Notes: a model not told the origin generated them from the sequence alone. A DNA stretch of 64,000 nt from Isochrysis galbana (GCA_018136815.1 CM030933.1:6884676-6948675); one strand, 5' to 3'. Numbered from the stretch's first letter, positions 35,058 through 45,303 are shown. Program-made: numbers and translations.

Positions 35058-35786
35058 TTAAACCTTTTAATAGTCTCACCGCACACGCGGCCGTGGACCC
35101 TCTACTTTCTACTCACGTAGGAAACTTTCTACACCCCCACTTCCCCGGCCCTTCTCCCCCCGCCATAAGGCGACTCCCCCCGTGCACTACTAGGGGGATA
35201 GGGGAAAAGGGCTTAGATATGGTCCGGTGGCCCGCCCCCCCCCCCGGTGATCATTCCCCCCCTTCCTCCTGTGTCTCCGAGTGGGCGGCGGTCTCAGCCC
35301 CGACTTATCCTGTAAACAGGTGCGGGACTCACCTATTTTTCGGTGAGCGGAGCTCTCGCTCCGCCCACCCCCTTCTCCGCGCTCTCTCTCCCCTCTCCTG
35401 CGGCACGCGCGATGGCGCCCTGGCGACGCTTGGAGGCTCCTGGAGGCCAGCTCTGGGGGCAGAGGAGGCTGGGACTGGGCCCTGGCCTCCCCTGCCTCTC
35501 CCTCGCTGGCGCTCCTGAGCCTCCGGGGCCCCCAATCTGCACCTGTCTGCCTGTCGACCAGGGGGGGAGGGGGGGTTGGAGCGATGGGCTGGTCACGAGG
35601 GGCCAGGATGGGCGAATGGGGCGAGCCTGTGGGGAAGGGAGTGGGTCAGTAGGGCAGTGGCCTCCTGGCAAGCCATCAGGCGTGCTAGGAGGATGGGTGG
35701 TTGGTTCCTCCCCCATGGCGGGGGAGGAGTAGAGAGAGGGGGGGGCTCGTGCCCCCCCATGGGTCAACCAAGTATAAACTTAGTTC
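35058..35786 (-). mobile_element. Short non-autonomous retroelement, full length, 17-bp TSD
   Basis: Minus orientation: the 3' end AAACCTTTTAATAGTC (plus strand) is at 35060 and the 5' hairpin AACCAAGTATAAACTTAGTT at 35766-35785. Exact 17-bp duplications GCTACAACTACAGCGGA at 35041-35057 and 35787-35803 define the insertion. It is very similar to the copy at 26.3-27.05 kb; the main difference is about 25 bp missing around 35412. Confidence 0.9.
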
Positions 35787-36148
35787 GCTACAACTACAGC
35801 GGAGCACAGCACAAAAAAAACCTTTTAATAGTCTCGCCTTGCGCGCGGCACTGACATTCACTGTTGTAGCAACGTAGCAACGCCCTTTCCCCTTCCACTC
35901 CCTCACTACCCGCCTTGCGGCTCCTCTCCTTGTGCTCTACGTAGGGGCTCAGGTTGCGGGGGGGGGGCTGGGTTGGACGAGGTGCACCGCTGCCCCCGGC
36001 GAATGTTCACGCCTTCCTCCTGTGTCGCTGGGTGACCTGTTTCTTTCTAGCTTTGTTTAGGTGTCGTGACGTCGTTATTGGCTTTAAATGTCGTCATGTG
36101 GTGACCTTGTGTCCCGAGTAAAGTTTGGGGCGCTGAAAACAATGCGTC

Positions 36149-36505
36149 TTAGGCGAGTCGTTCGTCGAGGCCGAGCGCCTCTGCCACGAGGCTGAAGTTG
36201 GTGTTCATCCCTAGTCTGCCCATGTCGTCTTCTATGAAAGCGGGAGTACTAAGTTGTAGCTGGGTTTTGATTTTTGGGTGTCCTTCCCTGGGCGGCCTCG
36301 CGGGTTCGCGCTGGGTTATGGAGGCCCGGCAGGGCGCGGCGCGCGGCCTCTCACCAGGGTGGTAAACCTCGTTAGCGTGGCTTCTATCTTCTATGGTTGG
36401 TACGTAGTGAAACTCATATGACTCGACCCCTACTCTGTAAAAGTCTCTAATGATGTATTTCCATGCTGTTAGGTAGAGGGCCTTACTTAAGGCTGTCGGG
36501 GGTCG
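36149..36505 (-). pseudogene. LINE ORF2 C-terminal fragment, second copy
   Basis: Minus-strand translation gives LTAWKYIIRDFYRVGVE, then a P/R-rich linker, and ends TNFSLVAEALGLDERLA before a TAA at 36149. This matches ILAWRYILTDFYNIQYG and FNLG...AARGLDIR of the fragment at 488-1366, so both belong to one family though strongly diverged. The zinc knuckle itself is not retained in this copy. Confidence 0.75.
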
Positions 36506-36661
36506 GGGGTATCTTCATTGGGGCATATGGAAAGAGTCTATCTTTGGACTTTTGCGTGCGAGACCTTTTGGGACGGGGCGTGTAGTTGGTGATGGCGTCT
36601 ATAGGCTTTCGAATATATTTGTCGCAGGGCACCACGCTAGGGCCAGACCCGGAGGCCTTCC

Positions 36662-36934
36662 CTATTGGAGTGTCCCGCTGGTGGAGTGTGGTGGATGTGG
36701 CTGTGGAAGTTGAGGTGAGTGTTGTGGTCCAGCATGGTGGTCTCCATGAGGTCTGGGCGTGCGCTGTTCGCGGTGATGCGGGGGCGTGGTGTGTGGTGTG
36801 GCGGCTCCTGTGCCCACCTGGCTGGGCGTGTCGTCTGGGCGCGGTCGCTTCGGCGACAGCGGAGTGTCCATCAGCAGTTCGTCCATCTCAGCGAGGGCGG
36901 CGGCAGCGAGGGAGGGAGGCGGCGCGCGCTCCAT
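36662..36934 (-). pseudogene. LINE ORF1 N-terminal fragment
   Basis: A 90-aa frame starting MERAPPPSLAAAALAEMDELL and continuing MDTPLSPKRPRPDD. The same start (MERA/MERT ... KRPRP) is found after the hairpins at 50.44, 54.50 and 59.10 kb, which marks it as the conserved ORF1 N-terminus of the family. The rest is H/P-rich. ORF1 proteins of LINEs bind the element RNA; the RNA-binding part is absent here. Confidence 0.65.
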
Positions 36935-36957
36935 GACCCTATCGGTTTAACGATAGT

Positions 36958-37030
36958 TGGGATTCCGGGACTGAAAAGTTGTGTCCAATTAGCTAGTGGG
37001 GTTGACTAGGATATAACATTAATAATTTAA
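36958..37030 (+). repeat. 3' end of retroelement family 2
   Basis: GGGATTCCGGGACTGAAAAG...TCCAATTAGCTAGTGGGGTT and on to GGATATAACATTAAT matches the ends at 57.91-57.98 kb and 59.65-59.72 kb. The deleted LINE abuts it, so the LINE probably inserted into a copy of this family. Confidence 0.75.
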
Positions 37031-37474
37031 AATTAGTGATGCAACCCTAGCAGTACTAATATGAAGGTAGGGTATTATGCTTGGGAGTTCCTTTAAGTGA
37101 TGTTTGCTTGGAGGTTGGAGGTGGAGGGAATCATTTTTGTGGTATGCCGTATGTACGTGTAGTATTCAGTGGCTTTTTCGTCACGCATAGTAGTGGGCCG
37201 GCGAAGCAGCTCTACTGTTGCAACTATTTGCGCTTGAAATCGCGGAATATATGAACAACAAGCAGGCGAGGGGTTCTGCGCACAATCGCACGCGCCGTAC
37301 AGTGAGCAGAACTTCGAAAAGACAGTCACAGCATCTCGATGGTATTGCCGGCTGACGGACCCTGGGTTTTGCACTAGAGTACACTAATAGCTGCGGGATT
37401 TCGCTCGCTCTAATTTCTGCGTCCATGTCATCAAAGGCATGGAGCATCTCTCGCATATCACATGAATTGAATGT

Positions 37475-38062
37475 TCACACCGTGCAGAATGTCTGCCTCA
37501 TGAATTCTCGTCTTGTTAGTGGAGCAGTACGCCTGCGCCGGCTGAGGGGGTCGATTGGGACCTCTTCAAGAGGTACCAGGGCCCATAGCATCACTTTACC
37601 GTGTACACGTCGCGCTTCCGTGTGGGGTACATCACCACTTACGCGCAGCAGCGCCTTCTGCGCCTTGAGCAGCTTGCTGCCCTTGGGGAATGAGTTCAGC
37701 GCTGCTCGTGCAGCCTCGAGGGTGTCATGAACAAAGAATGCACCCCGATGGCCGAGGGCAGGTCTACGTGCGATCCTGACCCCAAGCTTGAACTCCGTCC
37801 GCCCGTCAAAGATCGACAGGTACCGCCCATCTACCTTTGCAACCGCCTTGTAGTACCATCTCGACCGCGCTCGATATGCGTGCTCAAGCAGCTGCGACGA
37901 GTCCTCTAGCTCGGCGATGGCCTGTGCAAACGCCTCTTCGAGTCGTGCGGTACGATGAGAGTGCTCCGCCACGCGCCGCTGCCACTCGATCACGTCGTCC
38001 GTCAGTAGCGTCGTCGCCACCTCATGCAGATGGTCGAGCCGGACCAAGCTGGCATCATCCAT
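37475..38062 (-). CDS. Hypothetical protein, 195 aa
   Basis: Single-exon minus-strand gene from the ATG at 38062. The N-terminal third (VTTLLTDDVIEWQRRVAEH...RTARLEEAFAQAIAELEDS) is helical. The middle (YYKAVAKVDGRYLSIFDGRTEFKLGVR...FFVHDTLEAARAALNSFP) has the look of a small beta-rich domain widely seen in fungal, algal and giant-virus proteins, in which a Y-x-S-I-x-D-G/x-Y/F-x-L-G stretch precedes a G-F/Y-x-V-x-x-x-x-E-A helix and an L-x-V-x-G-x-V strand. The domain name and activity are not known to me. C-terminus basic. No signal or membrane segment. Confidence 0.6.
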   Translation of the reverse strand: MDDASLVRLDHLHEVATTLLTDDVIEWQRRVAEHSHRTARLEEAFAQAIAELEDSSQLLEHAYRARSRWYYKAVAKVDGRYLSIFDGRTEFKLGVRIARRPALGHRGAFFVHDTLEAARAALNSFPKGSKLLKAQKALLRVSGDVPHTEARRVHGKVMLWALVPLEEVPIDPLSRRRRTAPLTRREFMRQTFCTV

Positions 38063-38494
38063 CGACGGCAGCTACAACTTTTCAATGGTTCTTCTGTATT
38101 TGTCCCCCTACTTTCTTCATATTCGACGAGTTTGAAGGTGGGTCCTCTCGCCTTTTCTCGTGGACTCGTCGGTGGTCAGTCGTCAATTGAAATGGCCGGG
38201 TGAGGGAAGCACAGCTATCCACCAGTTTTCAGATGGTTCTCTACCTTTTCTTGCGTGTGAGGGACGGGCCCTTCGGATGCTCTAGATCTCTCTCCCTTCT
38301 CCACCTTTTACGTTTTGCGATGCCCCCCCCCTCCCCTTCTCCGTTCTCGGGTGTCACATGGAGGTGTGTGTGTTATGGTTCGGGGGATGATTCACACCGC
38401 TCACCACTAGGTGCTGTCTTGAGTCTTGAGGTGGCACACGCCCACACTGACCCATCCTCAGCCTGCCTTGCAACTACTCCCCTCGTGCGCTACA
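38063..38494. other. Upstream region of the 195-aa gene
   Basis: C/T-rich stretches at 38285-38345. LINE 3'-UTR sequence starts at about 38430 (GCCTTGCAACTACTCCCCTCGTGC). No gene supported. Confidence 0.4.
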
Positions 38495-38510
38495 TAGGGG
38501 TTCAGGTTGT

Positions 38511-39666
38511 CAACTAAGTGTATACTTGGTTCGCCCATGGGGGGGCACGAGCCCCCCACTCTCCCTGCCATGGGGGAGGAACCACCCATCCTCCTGGCAT
38601 GCCTGATGGCTTGCCAGGAGGAGACTGCCTTGCTGGCCCTCTCTGTTCCCCACAGGCTCGCTTAGTCGCTCGTCCTGGCCGCTGGCCCCTCGTGGCCAGC
38701 CCATCGCTCTAAACCCCCCCTCCCCCCCTGGTCGGCAGGCAGACAGGTGCAGCGTGGGGGCCCCTGAGGCTCAGGAGCGCCAGCGAGGGAGAGGCAGGGG
38801 AGGCTGGGGCTACCCCCCCTCCCCCCTCCTCCCCTGGTCGACTGGTCGACAGGCAGACAGGTGCAGCGTGGGGGCCCCTGACCCTTGAGGCTCAGGAGCG
38901 CCAGCGAGGGAGAGGCAGGGGAGGCTGGGGCTACCCCCCCTCCCCCCTCCCCCCCGGTCGACAGGTAGACAGGTGCAGGTGCAGCGTGGGGCCCCCTGAC
39001 CCCTGACTGAGGCTCAAGAGCGCCAGCGAGGGAGAGGCAGGGGAGGCTGGGTCCTCCCCCTCCCCAGCCTCCCCCCCTTTCGACAGGCAGACAGGTGCAG
39101 CGTGGAGCGTGGGGGCCCCTGAGGCTCAGGAGCGCCAGCGAGGGAGAGGCAGGGGAGGCGATGGCCCAACCCGCGCCTCCTCTGCCCCCTGAGCTGGCCT
39201 CCAAGAGCCTCCAGGGGTGCCGCCAATGGGCAATGGGCAGCTGCAGGCTTGCCGCAGGCGCGCGATCGCGCGTGCCGCAAGAGAGGGGAGAGAGAGCGCG
39301 GAGAAGAGGGTGGGCGGAGCGAGAGCTCCTCTCACCGAAAAGTAGGTAAGTCCCGCACCTGTTTACAGGATAAGTCGGGACTCGGGACTGAGGACGCCGC
39401 CAGCCCGGGAGGCGTAGGAGTAAGGAGTAAGGGGGGAACGGATCACCGGGGGGGGGGGGGGGGGGGGCGCGGGCCACCGGACCATATCTAAGCCCTTCAC
39501 CCCAACCCCCCTAGTAGTGCACGGGGGGACCCGCCTGATGGCGGGATGGCGGGGCGCGGGGCGGCGGGGCGGGAGAAGGGCCGGGGGAGTGGAGGTGTAG
39601 AAGGTATGCTACTTGTAGGTAGTGGTTCCATTCGCCGCGAGTGGCCGGTAAGAATATTAGAAGTTT
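38511..39666 (+). mobile_element. Nested short retroelement with internal expansion, 16-bp TSD
   Basis: Starts with the hairpin AACTAAGTGTATACTTGGTT (38512-38531) and ends AAGAATATTAGAAGTTT. Exact 16-bp duplications TAGGGGTTCAGGTTGT lie at 38495-38510 and 39667-39682. The copy is longer than its relatives because of the tandem duplication at about 38710-39165. Confidence 0.9.
38710..39165. repeat. Four tandem copies of a ~115-bp internal segment
   Basis: The segment containing GGCAGACAGGTGCAGCGTGG and CAGGAGCGCCAGCGAGGGAG followed by AGGCAGGGGAGGC is present four times at about 112-120 bp spacing. Other copies of the element have it once. Confidence 0.85.
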
Positions 39667-39969
39667 TAGGGGTTCAGGTTGTAGGTTGTGGGGGTGGGGT
39701 GGGTGGGGTTGAGTGGGGCGCTCCTGCCCCTAGCGGCCTGATTCCCGTGCCTTCATCCCGTGCCTCTAGCTAGGTGGCAGGTTTCGTCGTCGTCGAGTTT
39801 TGAGTTGTGTGGTGTTGGCGTAAGCAAGGCGTAAGGCGTGGCAGCTGGTAGCCGTTGGGCTTTTGCGCGGTGGGTAGTCTCTCTATGACTATGAGGTTAA
39901 GTCGTAAGTCACTCGCGCAGTTTAGGCGAGCTTTTCGGTTAGGTTGAGCGCCCTTTTTGCCAATGTACC

Positions 39970-41164
39970 CCATGGGAGGGGGGTCTAAAAACCAAAAAAC
40001 GTGCATCTGGGTCGCAGCGGTGTCGCCTTGTCTCTTTTAATTAGCGCTCAAAGCTCAAATCACGTAATCTTAAATTTCAAATTGTGACGCCGCCGTAGTA
40101 AGTACGCAGTAGCGGTACCACTGCTGCGAGCACAAGCACAAGAGTTTGGCGGTATTTTTGATGTTGTGGGGGGAGGGGAGGGCAGTTGCCGCATCGCCGG
40201 GGAAGGGGGGGGGATGTTGCAGATCTTGACCTCCATATATGTATATGTACACCGACTCAGCCGCTCGAACCACTTCATGTGGGAAGGCAAGAAACTCTGC
40301 CGCCTCACCAAAGGGGGAGGGGGGGGGGAGGGCAACGCCGCGCGTTCGCTACGGGGCAGAAACTCCCAGGCCCTCCGATGCTCTTGCTCCGGCTCGATCA
40401 ACAATGCAATTGCAGTGCAGACACACCGTTCAAAAGCAGCACCACCTCTAGCCGTCAGGAACCCCCCTCGTACCTATACACGTGTGCCGTGGGTCTCTAG
40501 CTTTTGCCCGACATTTCTCGAAACGTTCGTCAGCAACAGCCGCCGCAGGAACTCAGCAACAGCACATCCATACATTGAGCATGATGATGAGCGCGCCCGC
40601 TTCCGCTCTCGGCATCTCGCAAATCACAAGCCCGAGATTGCCAGTCCTATGAGACAATCCATTGCAACTGCCTCATGATCGAACAAGCATGTGTAACTTC
40701 CCATCCGTCTCCGTATTTTTGGGTCTCGTCTCCAGGTTCATTAGTCAGAGAGTCGCTAGATTGCGTGGTGCCCCAGACGCATCGTACCACCCACGCACAG
40801 TCGCCCTAAATATCCTCGGTCCCCTTGCAAAATTCATATCGCCGGCCCTCAACTGAATAATGGTGGCGCAACGCGCCCGTCCCCTCCTCGGTTATCTCAA
40901 GAACAGACTCCGCATCATGTATTGACCGCACGAACCCCGATTGCGAACAGTAAGAAGGATGCTGAACAGAAAAGTTGTCACAGTCCCTTGCATTTCTCAA
41001 CTACCAATCGACGGCAGCCAGCTCTCTGATTACATAGCATGGTGTGCTCGATTCTCTGCTCTAAACCAGCGTGTTACGTCCTGGCATAGGGCCGCTCAGC
41101 AACCTGCTCAGACTGAAAAGTTTGAGCGTTGCACCATCATCGTGGCCTGTACGATGGGCGTTTC
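39970..41164. other. Intergenic region with a candidate minus-strand exon
   Basis: G-rich runs at 40170-40210 and 40310-40332. On the minus strand, sequence from about 40958 down to 40818 follows a good acceptor (CTTTTCTGTTCAG) and reads SVLEITEEGTGALRHHYSVEGRRYEF, which looks like protein. No complete gene could be assembled, so it is not called as a CDS. Confidence 0.3.
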
Positions 41165-43411
41165 TCAGCGCTCCACATGCGAGCCTGCAACGGAATGATC
41201 TATTGTGCCCGCGGTCGGCTGCTTGGGTAGCGGAGTCAGCAGCGTCACACCTTGCGGTAGAATGATGGGTGGTTGCCCGCACGGTGGTGGTGCGGGCAGT
41301 CCCGCCGGCTCGAGCTTCCAGCGGCACCAGATCTCGAATGCTGCCTCTTCAGCAGCAATGCGAGCATGCTCCGCACCAGGCGCGCCGACGGCCGTCGCTG
41401 CTTCGGCGCGGATCAAGGCCAGTGCACCCGTGAAGGATTCGCGGTAGAAGCGAAAGGGCACGCGCGAAAATACCTCGGGCGTGTCTCCGTGGCGGCGAGC
41501 GAGATCAACGTACTTTTTGCGCCATCGTGCAAATGTGGCAGACTCGAAGTGCAGGACGACGGCGATACCAGCTGGTACCATGTGCGTTACACGGGCATGC
41601 GCGCCACCCGATCCATTTGCACAGCGGAAGTGGTGCGGCCCGTGGGAGCGCAACCCCGATGCCGAGAGCAGGCCGAGCGACTTCCCATTAGTGTAGGAGC
41701 AGTACTTGGTCGGATGGTGGCGGAAGACACAGGCTTGAGCGAAAGGATTGGCGCAGGTTGGCGAAGGGAGCAGCGCCTCGACGTTTTGGAGGTGAAGATC
41801 TGGTCTCGAAGGGTCAGCAGTTGCAAGCTCGTGCATGAGAGCGGACGCGCCTCCTGCGCAGTAGATGAGCTCGTCGTCATCTATGTGAAGCAGATGGGTG
41901 AAGCCAGCTGCACGCGCCGCAGGAATGGCCTGCGCAATGTGCGCGGACTGGCGGTCCATTTGCTCAAAGTAATCTCGCTCATTGGCGCATGAGAAGGTCG
42001 CCTCGACGAGCGTGTTCCAGGGCGGGGAGCGGAGAAGCGGCTCGAGTGAAGGCGTGTCCTCGACGCGGATGTAGAAGCGCTGCACCCCAAGCGTCTGGTG
42101 GTGGTGCATTAGCCATGTCTCGAAGTTGGATGGCGACTTCACCATCGACACTATGGCGATGGAGACGCCGTACGGAGTGCCAGGGTTTGCTCCAACATAG
42201 CCATAGCGCGCGGCAGCCGGTGCAAGCATGTGCGAAGGACTGGGCGGGATGATGAGGACAGGATTGGGGTCGCCGGCTTCCATGTAGTACGCGGTTTTCT
42301 TTGTGCTGTAGGTTGAGCCTGCGTTGGATGTTCGGGACGGTGTGCCTAGGTTTTGGCGCACATTGCCACGAGTTAGGTACTGGCCAACGACCTGCTGCGG
42401 CTCCTGTTGATACACCTGTCGTGTCGCAACCGGGTAATCGAACGTCTGGTGCTCGTACAGCTCAACCTGCTGCGGCTGCTGGTGTTGGAGCTGTTGCCGC
42501 AGCCGAAAGTGCTGCTGGGCCACCGATGCCACACTATCATGGTCAGCCCCGGCATGGTAGTGCGTCACCTCGGGCAGAGACGAGGGCAACAAGGGCGAGA
42601 AGGCGGTCGGCGGTGCCGCCGCCTGATAGTAATTCAGGTACTCGGGAAGCGTAGGCGAGACCAAGGACTCCACCACCGGCGCGTAGCAGTTCGGCTTGGG
42701 TGGCGGGTGAATCAGCTGGTTGCCAACATTGTCGCTGGCATTGAGCTGCAATGAAAAGAGGGCAGCACGCGGGGGCAAGGGCGACGGAGCCTCCGGAGGC
42801 ATGGCGTGCATGAGCGGCGCGAAGGCGTACGAGGGCATCATAGATGTGGGCGAGGGCGGACCCGTGGGCGCGACAACGCCGTACTGCTGCGCTAGCTGCT
42901 GGTGGTGCTGAGCGATTGTCGGGTGTGGTAGCTGTTGGAGCAAAGCGTGCTGGTGCTCAAGGTGTTGTTGCTGGAGGTGCTCTTGCTGATACTGCTGATG
43001 GAACCGCTGCTGCTGCTGCTGGTAGGCGTCTGGCTCGTACGATTGGTGCCGAACCATATGTTCGTGGACCCGATGATAGAGCTCTCGCTGCATCGACGCG
43101 CTCTGGTCGAGCGCGTGGCCTGCGCCATGCACCATGATGCCATCAAACTGCCGTGAGTGTTGCGGGTGAAGCTCACCCGGCATGGGCTGGAGGTCGCCCT
43201 CGGTCGTGTACCGCGCGGTCGGCGCGGCCTCTGCGCTCAAACCGATGGGCTCAACGTCTCGCGTTCGCACAGCGGGATGCCTCGTGTTATCTGCACGTCG
43301 CGAGGCCACGAGTGCACCGGGCAACACCTCGGCGGGCAGGTGGGCCGAGGGCGCAAGGCGTGGGCTCCTCCGGCGCGGTGCGGTGGCAGCAGTGCTGTGC
43401 TGCTGCGTCAT
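41165..43411 (-). CDS. Glycosyltransferase-like protein with Q/H-rich N-terminus
   Basis: Single-exon, 748 aa. Residues about 1-410 are low complexity, with long Q/H runs at about 115-190 and again near 300-350. From about residue 412 a GT-A-like domain starts (GVSIAIVSMVKSPSNFETWLMHHHQTLGVQRFYIRVEDT), with the acidic metal/nucleotide-sugar site in HIDDDELIY (about 509-517), a conserved F.HHPTKYCSYTNGKS and a later HFESATFARWRKKYVDLA. This order resembles the glycosyltransferase 2-like / GT92-type family that transfers sugars in the secretory pathway. No signal anchor is visible at the N-terminus, which is unusual for a Golgi enzyme. Donor and acceptor unknown. Confidence 0.75.
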   Translation of the reverse strand: MTQQHSTAATAPRRRSPRLAPSAHLPAEVLPGALVASRRADNTRHPAVRTRDVEPIGLSAEAAPTARYTTEGDLQPMPGELHPQHSRQFDGIMVHGAGHALDQSASMQRELYHRVHEHMVRHQSYEPDAYQQQQQRFHQQYQQEHLQQQHLEHQHALLQQLPHPTIAQHHQQLAQQYGVVAPTGPPSPTSMMPSYAFAPLMHAMPPEAPSPLPPRAALFSLQLNASDNVGNQLIHPPPKPNCYAPVVESLVSPTLPEYLNYYQAAAPPTAFSPLLPSSLPEVTHYHAGADHDSVASVAQQHFRLRQQLQHQQPQQVELYEHQTFDYPVATRQVYQQEPQQVVGQYLTRGNVRQNLGTPSRTSNAGSTYSTKKTAYYMEAGDPNPVLIIPPSPSHMLAPAAARYGYVGANPGTPYGVSIAIVSMVKSPSNFETWLMHHHQTLGVQRFYIRVEDTPSLEPLLRSPPWNTLVEATFSCANERDYFEQMDRQSAHIAQAIPAARAAGFTHLLHIDDDELIYCAGGASALMHELATADPSRPDLHLQNVEALLPSPTCANPFAQACVFRHHPTKYCSYTNGKSLGLLSASGLRSHGPHHFRCANGSGGAHARVTHMVPAGIAVVLHFESATFARWRKKYVDLARRHGDTPEVFSRVPFRFYRESFTGALALIRAEAATAVGAPGAEHARIAAEEAAFEIWCRWKLEPAGLPAPPPCGQPPIILPQGVTLLTPLPKQPTAGTIDHSVAGSHVER

Positions 43412-43619
43412 GGAGGCGCCGTCGCAGATGGGAGGGGACGGTGAGACGAGTCAACGCTTGCGCGGCAGGCTGCCTGCTCGCTGATCGTCTTGGTGGTGAG
43501 GCGGAAGGAAGAGAGGCTCGGCCGGGCGTGGGGTTCGACAGTGCCCTAACCGGCTGTGAGCAGTGTACAGGAGAGGGAGGAGGAGAGGGCGTCTACAGAC
43601 ACCACGTGAGGTCGCGCGT

Positions 43620-44070
43620 GAGGGAGGGGGGGAGGGCCTCCAGGCAAGAAGAGGGGGGGGGGGCGGGGGGGGGGGGGGGGAGTCTTGTTTTGGCAGCCAG
43701 TCCCAGCGCGCGCGGGCGGCGGGGGGGGGGGGAAGGGGGGGATGGGCGGGGGGGGGGCGGGGGGGCGGGCAAGGGCGGGGGAGGGGGGAGAGGGGGAGAA
43801 AGCGGGGGGGCGGGGGGGGGGGGGGGAAGGGGGCCGAGAAGAAGGGAAGAAGGAGAGGGGCGGGGGGGAGCGGCGGGAGCGTGTTGGAAGGGGGCGCGAA
43901 GGGGGGAAAGGCAAACCCCCCCCCTCCCCCCGCGGGGGAGAAGCGCGCGGGGCTTCGTCAGCGCCCCCCTCCTCCCCCCCCCGCCCCCCCCCCGCCCGCG
44001 CCCCCTTCCCCCCCCCCCCCCCTCAACTTCCCCCGCCCCCCCCGCCCCCCGGGCGCGCCGCCGGACGTCT
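43620..44070. repeat. Poly-G block followed by poly-C block
   Basis: 43628-43915 is almost entirely G with A/C interruptions (many runs of 8-18 G). 43916-44060 is mainly C (runs up to 15). Together they form an imperfect inverted arrangement with G-quadruplex or hairpin potential, upstream of the glycosyltransferase start. Frames through it are low complexity and rejected as genes. Confidence 0.8.
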
Positions 44071-44189
44071 GCGCTGCGCCCTCGGTCCTGCAGCTCGGTG
44101 CCGAGATGCGAGCGGCCCGCTCTCCACCGAAACGAGCGCACAATCACCGCACGCGCGCGCCACACACACCTCGCGTTCGTGAGACCGGC

Positions 44190-44192
<3 letters not shown>

Positions 44193-44224
<32 letters not shown>
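44193..44224. repeat. (GA)n microsatellite
   Basis: About 15 GA units, then GGAAGGAGAGGAGAGAGAG. Confidence 0.85.
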
Positions 44225-44520
44225 GGAGAGGAGAGAGAGCACGACGAGGCGGCGGTGCGCCACCGGCTGCGTAGAAGAACGCACGCTGGACGAGAGACAC
44301 TCTACGACACTGGAGCAGCTCTGCGTGCGAGGACGATCTGTGGCTTCCACAGTCGGAGGGGGGGGGGGGCGCAGGGTTCTCCAGACGTCGTCTTCACTGC
44401 GACTCCACAACTCCACAGCAAGACTTCCTCACTTGCGCATGCGTTCGTTCTCGTAGGATGTCACCTGCTGCCCGCCCGGGCTTGGTGATTGGTGATTGTT
44501 GGCGGCGCTCATGGCCAACC

Positions 44521-44960
44521 AAAAAAAAACTTTTAATATTCTCGCCCCACCCGCAGCTCTGGAACACACCCTATTACCTATTACCAATTAGCCTATTAGC
44601 CACGCCCTTTTCCCCCTCATTCCCTCAGTATCCGCCTTCCGCCGTGCGGCATCACCCTTTGTGCGCTCTACTTAGGCCTTAGAGGCTCAGATCATGGGGT
44701 GCACCTGCCCCTAGCCCCTAGCCCCTAGCGGCGGGTCCTCACCCTCCTCCTGTGCTTGTGCCGCTAGGTGGCCTGCTTCTGCCCTGTTGCATTCGTGACG
44801 CCGTATTGGTGAGTCTCTTCCGGCGTCATTCGGCTCGGTCTGGCGCCTTGAATCAAGCGAGTTTCTCGACAAGATCGACTGCTTCTGCTACTAGCTACTA
44901 GTAGGTAGTAGGTAGTAGGGCGGTCAAACATCAACATCAAACTCAAACAGGGCTTTTTAA
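44521..44960 (-). mobile_element. LINE 3' end copy
   Basis: Minus orientation. The tail AAAAACTTTTAATATTCTCG is at about 44523; the family 3' UTR follows (TAGCCACGCCC, CCGCCTTCCGCCGTGCGGC). A short ORF2 end reading EAVDLVEKLA with TGA lies near 44850, matching VAEALGLDERLA and ALNLTEKLA of other copies. Upstream sequence is unrelated, so it is 5' truncated, the normal fate of LINE insertions. Confidence 0.7.
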
Positions 44961-45303
44961 GCTCTGGCCCATGGGATGAGCAAGGCTCGCCTTTGTGGTG
45001 ATGAGCGCGGTCAGCCTGCCTTCCTTCGCCATTCCTTTGCCTCTCGCCTCACCTCTGCCTCACCAAGCCTCCGCTTTCCACTGCCTCGCCTTGCTTGCTT
45101 TTCCCCCATTGCCATTGATTGCCATTCGTACGTATGCCCGCTGTTCTCTCTCTCGTTAATCTCTCTGCCGCTCCTCCCGTCCTCCCCACCCTTGATGGCT
45201 GAGTCTTCCTCAGCCTCAAGCTCGCAGGTCTCTTCTCCCTCGCCACCCTTGTCTTTGCCGTCGCTGCCGTTGCGTTCGATGGTGCGGTGCTGGTGGTTCT
45301 CTT

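Larger units (their letters stand above)
35814..36957 (-). mobile_element. Internally deleted LINE: ORF1 start fused near ORF2 end
   Basis: Minus orientation. The 5' palindrome CTATCGGTTTAACGATAG sits just before an ATG at 36934, the ORF1 start follows (36662-36934), then the ORF2 C-terminus (36149-36505), the 3' UTR and the tail AAACCTTTTAATAGTC at about 35819. ORF1 C-terminus, endonuclease and RT are all missing, so this about 1.1-kb copy is a natural deletion derivative that keeps both ends. Confidence 0.75.
38430..39965 (-). mobile_element. LINE 3' end interrupted by a nested short retroelement
   Basis: Minus orientation. A family ORF2 C-terminus ends ALNLTEKLA with TAA near 39924, and 3'-UTR sequence follows down to about 38430. 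The UTR is split at TAGGGGTTCAGGTTGT by the element at 38511-39666. Without the insertion the UTR reads as in the copies at 24.3 and 35.8 kb. Confidence 0.7.

Noticed and set aside
39335..39360. Introner-type intron inside the short element (GTAAGT at the ACCGAAAAATAG junction)
   Set aside because: No acceptor partner at a fixed position and no coding frame on either side; the GTRAGT may be chance.
43153..44456. Frames of up to 373 aa on both strands
   Set aside because: Encoded by the poly-G/poly-C and GA tracts; composition only.
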